Shown here: positions 60,485 through 64,000 of the stretch, piece by piece | How positions within the stretch are numbered: position 1 is the first letter of the stretch | Layout of the letters: every line of letters begins with the position of its first letter | Source: Montifringilla adamsi | Taxonomy: Eukaryota; Chordata; Aves; Passeriformes; Passeridae | DNA length: 64,000 bases | Reading direction: 5' to 3' | NCBI GenBank assembly: GCA_017590115.1 | Contig: JAGGNK010013558.1 | Coordinates: forward strand, 16,098,598 to 16,162,597 | Notes under the pieces: generated by a model | Database searches by the model: none | The model's input: only the letters and a program-made list of their open reading frames with translations | What the model was told of the DNA's origin: nothing | Position numbers and translations under genes: made by a program

Positions 60485-60560
60485 AAATGAAAGCTTATTC
60501 ATGTGCTTAACTCTATGCAGCAGCTTAAAGGCTTCATTGAATCAATCCCGAGACACTGAG
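60485..60560 (+). repeat. Possible ancient sauropsid repeat relic
   Basis: TTCATGTGCTTAACTCTATG followed by TTAAAGGCTTCATTGAATCA resembles the GCATGTGCTTAACTTTATGC...CATTGAAGTCAA core that I recall as a common decayed repeat in sauropsid DNA. The piece at about 42395 looks related. The assignment is from memory and needs a library search. Confidence 0.3.
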
Positions 60561-63500
60561 GAGACCTTTGGAGAAGTAACTATTGATAAACACAGGTGAA
60601 ACTTGGGGAAAATAGCAAAGAGCAACAAATCTGCCAGTAGCAGAAATTACTTTAGAGCCTGGCTATCTCTGACTGTCATTAAGGTGACCACTTGGGAAGA
60701 TATCAGGATGAGAGGTTCCTTAATAGTACTTAGGGTAGGCACAGCAAATAGGGTCTGATCCAGCAGATATTGGAATGCTTCTTTTCTGGGCACTTCAGTG
60801 ACAATGATGCCAGCAAAAGGAAGACAGTTCAGAAAAGAGAGAGAAATAAATAGATGAGGAAGCTTGAGAGAATGGCTCGTGAGGAATGAACAAAATGTGC
60901 ACGGAGTAATAAAGAGCTGTGAAGTGATGCCTGTCCCAGGTCACTGGTGCTGCAGGGGTGTAAACACCAAAGGCAAAGGATTAGTGAGGCCACCAAAGCT
61001 CACAGTGGCATGAAAAAAAAATTAAAAATGGAAAATTGAGGTTCAAAGTCAAAGGGAAAATGCATAGTGTCCAAATGCATGAAGGATCACAGACACCGAG
61101 GAATCTGTGAGGGCTTTGGAACAGTCACAAAGGGGCAAGGGCAAGGGAGGAGAGCAAAGAGGAGAGGGAGCAGCAGAAAGAGAAACCTGCTGTGGGGACT
61201 TTTAATAGCCAGAGACACCAACCTGAATCCATCCCAGCCTTAAAGACTGGACAAAATCCTCTGGCATGGTCTGTGATGCCATGGAGTGTGTCACCATTGT
61301 GTAACACTGACCTGGCCTGAGTGACACCTTCTTTACCAGACTCAAGAATGCAGCAGGAGAGATGAAGGCAGTTGGCTTTTCCATACCTCTGCACTGGGAC
61401 TCTAATAACCCACATGAACCTTCATATAAAAATAAAATAAACCTTATTTTCACTAGCTTTTTCTTTTAAATGTTGGTAGCACCTTTCAAGCAGTGACAGA
61501 TCCCAAAGCCCATCCCTCCTGTAGCTGCAGGTAATATCCTGATGTTCCCTATGGGGTGTTGGCAGATACTGTATATTTTAGCACATTTTGACAGGCCTCT
61601 ACAGCATCCTTGAATCAATCAAGTTCTGCTAAATCTAATAAAAAATTTACCATTAACTTTTAAATCATAATAAGAAAATTGTAAAAGAAGAATGGTAGCA
61701 GTCCTGCTGTCTTGGTTTGAGGAAGATACATGCTTTTCTGTCAATCTCTGTGTCTTCACAAGAGTTATTTTCTTAGTCAATCCCCTCTGTGTCTGGGAAG
61801 TCTTATTATCACTTTGCAATTAAGAAATGAGTGACAGTTTTGTTTTGAGGACATAAGAAGGGAATCTGATGACTATGGGTACATGAATATTTTAGCCCTA
61901 TTTGAGGCCCACCTTGGGTCAGATTTGCAGAGATCTCAAGTACAGTTCCTCAGCTCTATCGTTAGCAGTGATTATTTCTGAAAGCAGCAGTGTTTGAAAT
62001 TGAACTAATAAGGAAATTACGTTCTCCAAACCACATGAAAAAGTGACTTATCCTGGATCTCTTGCAGATCAGACTAAACTCTTCTAGATCACAAACACCT
62101 ACCAGTCCTGATGAAATTCAGTAACCCTCTCCCTTCCAGATATAACACTTCTTACCTCGAACTCTGGACCCTGGAATTATATTAGTACTAGTAGTACAGA
62201 AGATTTCAGCCTCCTTGGGCCTCTCAAACTCTACTGCAAACCTCTTTCCAGCTGTAGTGCAGATTTATTCAATGATTCTGTGTCAGGGATAATGAGAATT
62301 ACTGAATTGCACTTCATGGATTCAGCAGGGGCACAGTGGGGCAGCTCTTCACCCCTTTCTCCAGGTCCCATGTGCTCCTGCAGGGATATGGGAACAGTTG
62401 GGTGACAGTGCATGCCCTGCATAACCAGGATGCTCTCTGCTGTTTCATGCTGAGCTTTTTAATGCATAAAAACAGGAGCAATGTGAGCTTAGGATGTGGA
62501 ATGTCCACATGCAAAAGCTGGGAAAGGTGGAATTGCTGGTTCTGATGTTAATGGAGTGACTTCTTCCATCTCAGTGCCCATGCAGCAGGAATAGCATCTG
62601 AGAGTGAGCCAAAGATGAATGGGTGTCCTGTGCTGATGAAAGAACCTAACTGCAAATATTCTCATTTCCTTATGTTTGTGCATGGCAGCCCATAAGCTCA
62701 AGTTTTCTGGTTGAAGGGCACTCTTCTCCCTTCTTTTGTTTGTATTGGAGGCCTGATGTGGAGTTTGCTAGAAGGAAAAGAGAGATTTCCAGTGTGTGAA
62801 AGAGCTGTTGAGTCCAGGCTGCAGTTAGACAGAGAAGAACGTGCACAGAAATTGCAATATGTTGTATATACACACATTATACATTCACACATATGCATTT
62901 GGATATACTGTTTACATGCATCGATGTTATGCTGTATGTGTTTTTATTATCATGGTTTGTAATCCCACCATCATTCAAAGTCTTACCAAATAGCTCTGTG
63001 GGCAGCGTGCCAACTTCCTTCACATTCCTGCTAAAGTCACTTGGAATATATCTGAACGTGGCAAAACGCATTTGCCAAGTTATGTGCATAAAAACATCCT
63101 TTGATCTTTCAGACTCATAAATATGTAATAAAGTACATGATTGCCCTACTGATCTGTCCTCCATCAATCTTACGTCCCTCTTTTATTGATTCATCAAAAT
63201 AAGATACGATCAAGGTACAAAAGAGTTAAAGAAGCTATTTATTTTAATGTTTCCTTGGAGAGCTTGCATGTTATTTTGAGCACAAATTATATATATAATA
63301 TTTCATGAATGATGTTTGAAACATTAAAAATCACCTCTGCACTTCAAGTTAACACAAAACTCTGGCAGTCGGCCATCTTTTATTTGCTTTTTTTTTATTT
63401 TCTTCCTTTTTTATTTTAAAGGAACATTGCAAAATGCGGTGTCATTTTTCTGTGGCCATACTTAAGGGTTTTTTTACTTCTATTTTTACATCTTGTACTC

Positions 63501-64000
63501 AACTGGTATTGTAATCCAACTTTGAAATGTTCAGGAAACCATACTTTGCAGTAGGTTTAGTATGTGGGCTGTCTGGATTGGGTAGTGAGTCTTTTCCAAA
63601 AGCAGGGATTATCCTGATTTGTACTGAAGGTAAAATGAGAACTGTGAAGGCCCAAGGAGGTATTTTAGGAGTAATAACAGAAGTAAGAAGTTGGCCTAAA
63701 AATACACATGATAGCAAGCCTTGCCTCTGCCTTGGAGTTTCTGAGAAGTCTTTAAATGGCCCCAGATCAGGCTTTGGCTCCATCAGGTGTAAAGCCACTG
63801 AAGCCGATAAAAATGAAATGTATTTGGACAGAGGAAAAATTATTCTAACCATAAATAGAGCAAGTTACATAGCAGGTAATAAAATCTACATTTTGTTCCA
63901 CAAGGGAGAAATCAAGTGGAGTCCTTAAGCTGGTCTTGCTTGCTGGGAGGAGAAGCACTTTTCCTCCTGATGCCACAGCTACTGAGTTAAAGGATCCTCT
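60561..64000. other. Intergenic or intronic DNA, no gene seen
   Basis: A purine-rich patch lies at about 61130-61190. Frames overlap on both strands at 62230-63170 and at 63499-63928 (133 codons plus, 117 codons minus); none has a domain, and the two strands cover the same DNA. No repeat family was recognised, and the window ends without a gene boundary. Confidence 0.55.

Noticed and set aside
62265..62285. Further CR1 tail at ATGATTCTGTG
   Set aside because: Too short, with no supporting upstream sequence.
1..64000. CRISPR array, operon, phage or plasmid content
   Set aside because: There are no regularly spaced repeats with unique spacers, no gene-dense strand blocks and no bacterial-type genes; the sequence is vertebrate in character.

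Overview
This window looks like a stretch of a bird nuclear chromosome: a gene desert or the inside of a very long intron. The strongest evidence is a 5'-truncated CR1 LINE 3' end at 38501-38662, whose sequence is the one typical of bird genomes. No Alu, L1 or other young mammalian-type repeats were recognised, interspersed repeats are sparse, and the background is AT-rich and littered with long A or T runs. Another sauropsid is possible but less likely because the repeat load is so low. A prokaryote, plasmid or virus is excluded by the lack of any gene-dense organisation.

I find no protein-coding gene that can be defended. The longest open frames (175 codons on the minus strand at 16322-16849, 147 at 31745-32188, 137 at 26357-26770, and 133 in three places) have no recognisable domain, and frames of this size are expected by chance in 64 kb. 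The one open stretch with a protein-like look is 51549-51768, which ends at a plausible splice donor. It is reported as a low-confidence exon or relic candidate. No rRNA gene, intact tRNA gene, CRISPR array or intact mobile element was seen.

Layout: 1-6850 is plain AT-rich DNA with a degenerate telomere-like block (2817-2854), a short tandem duplication (4404-4453) and A-tracts. A small CpG-rich island lies at about 6855-7115. A conserved-element-like block with a 96-bp pyrimidine tract (8440-8909) and a 12-bp minisatellite (9286-9375) follow. Stretches with the texture of developmental enhancers (CpGs kept in an AT-rich setting, homeodomain-type TAAT/ATTGA words, CRE-like words) occur near 14930-15300, 16313-16960, 23745-24330, 35755-36060, 44120-44460, 45055-45190 and 55385-55720. 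Ancient repeat relics include a tRNA-headed SINE-like element (about 32820-33112), a second CR1 tail (58101-58165), a MIR-like fragment (58268-58375) and several weaker pieces. Microsatellites are a (TCTA)n at 27685-27744 and an ATAG/ATAT block at 40713-40864. A perfect 14-bp-stem hairpin lies at 51202-51237.

If the window does a job, it is most likely long-range regulation of a neighbouring developmental gene outside the window. That is an inference from texture only. I found no convincing previously undescribed system; the findings below are ranked accordingly.
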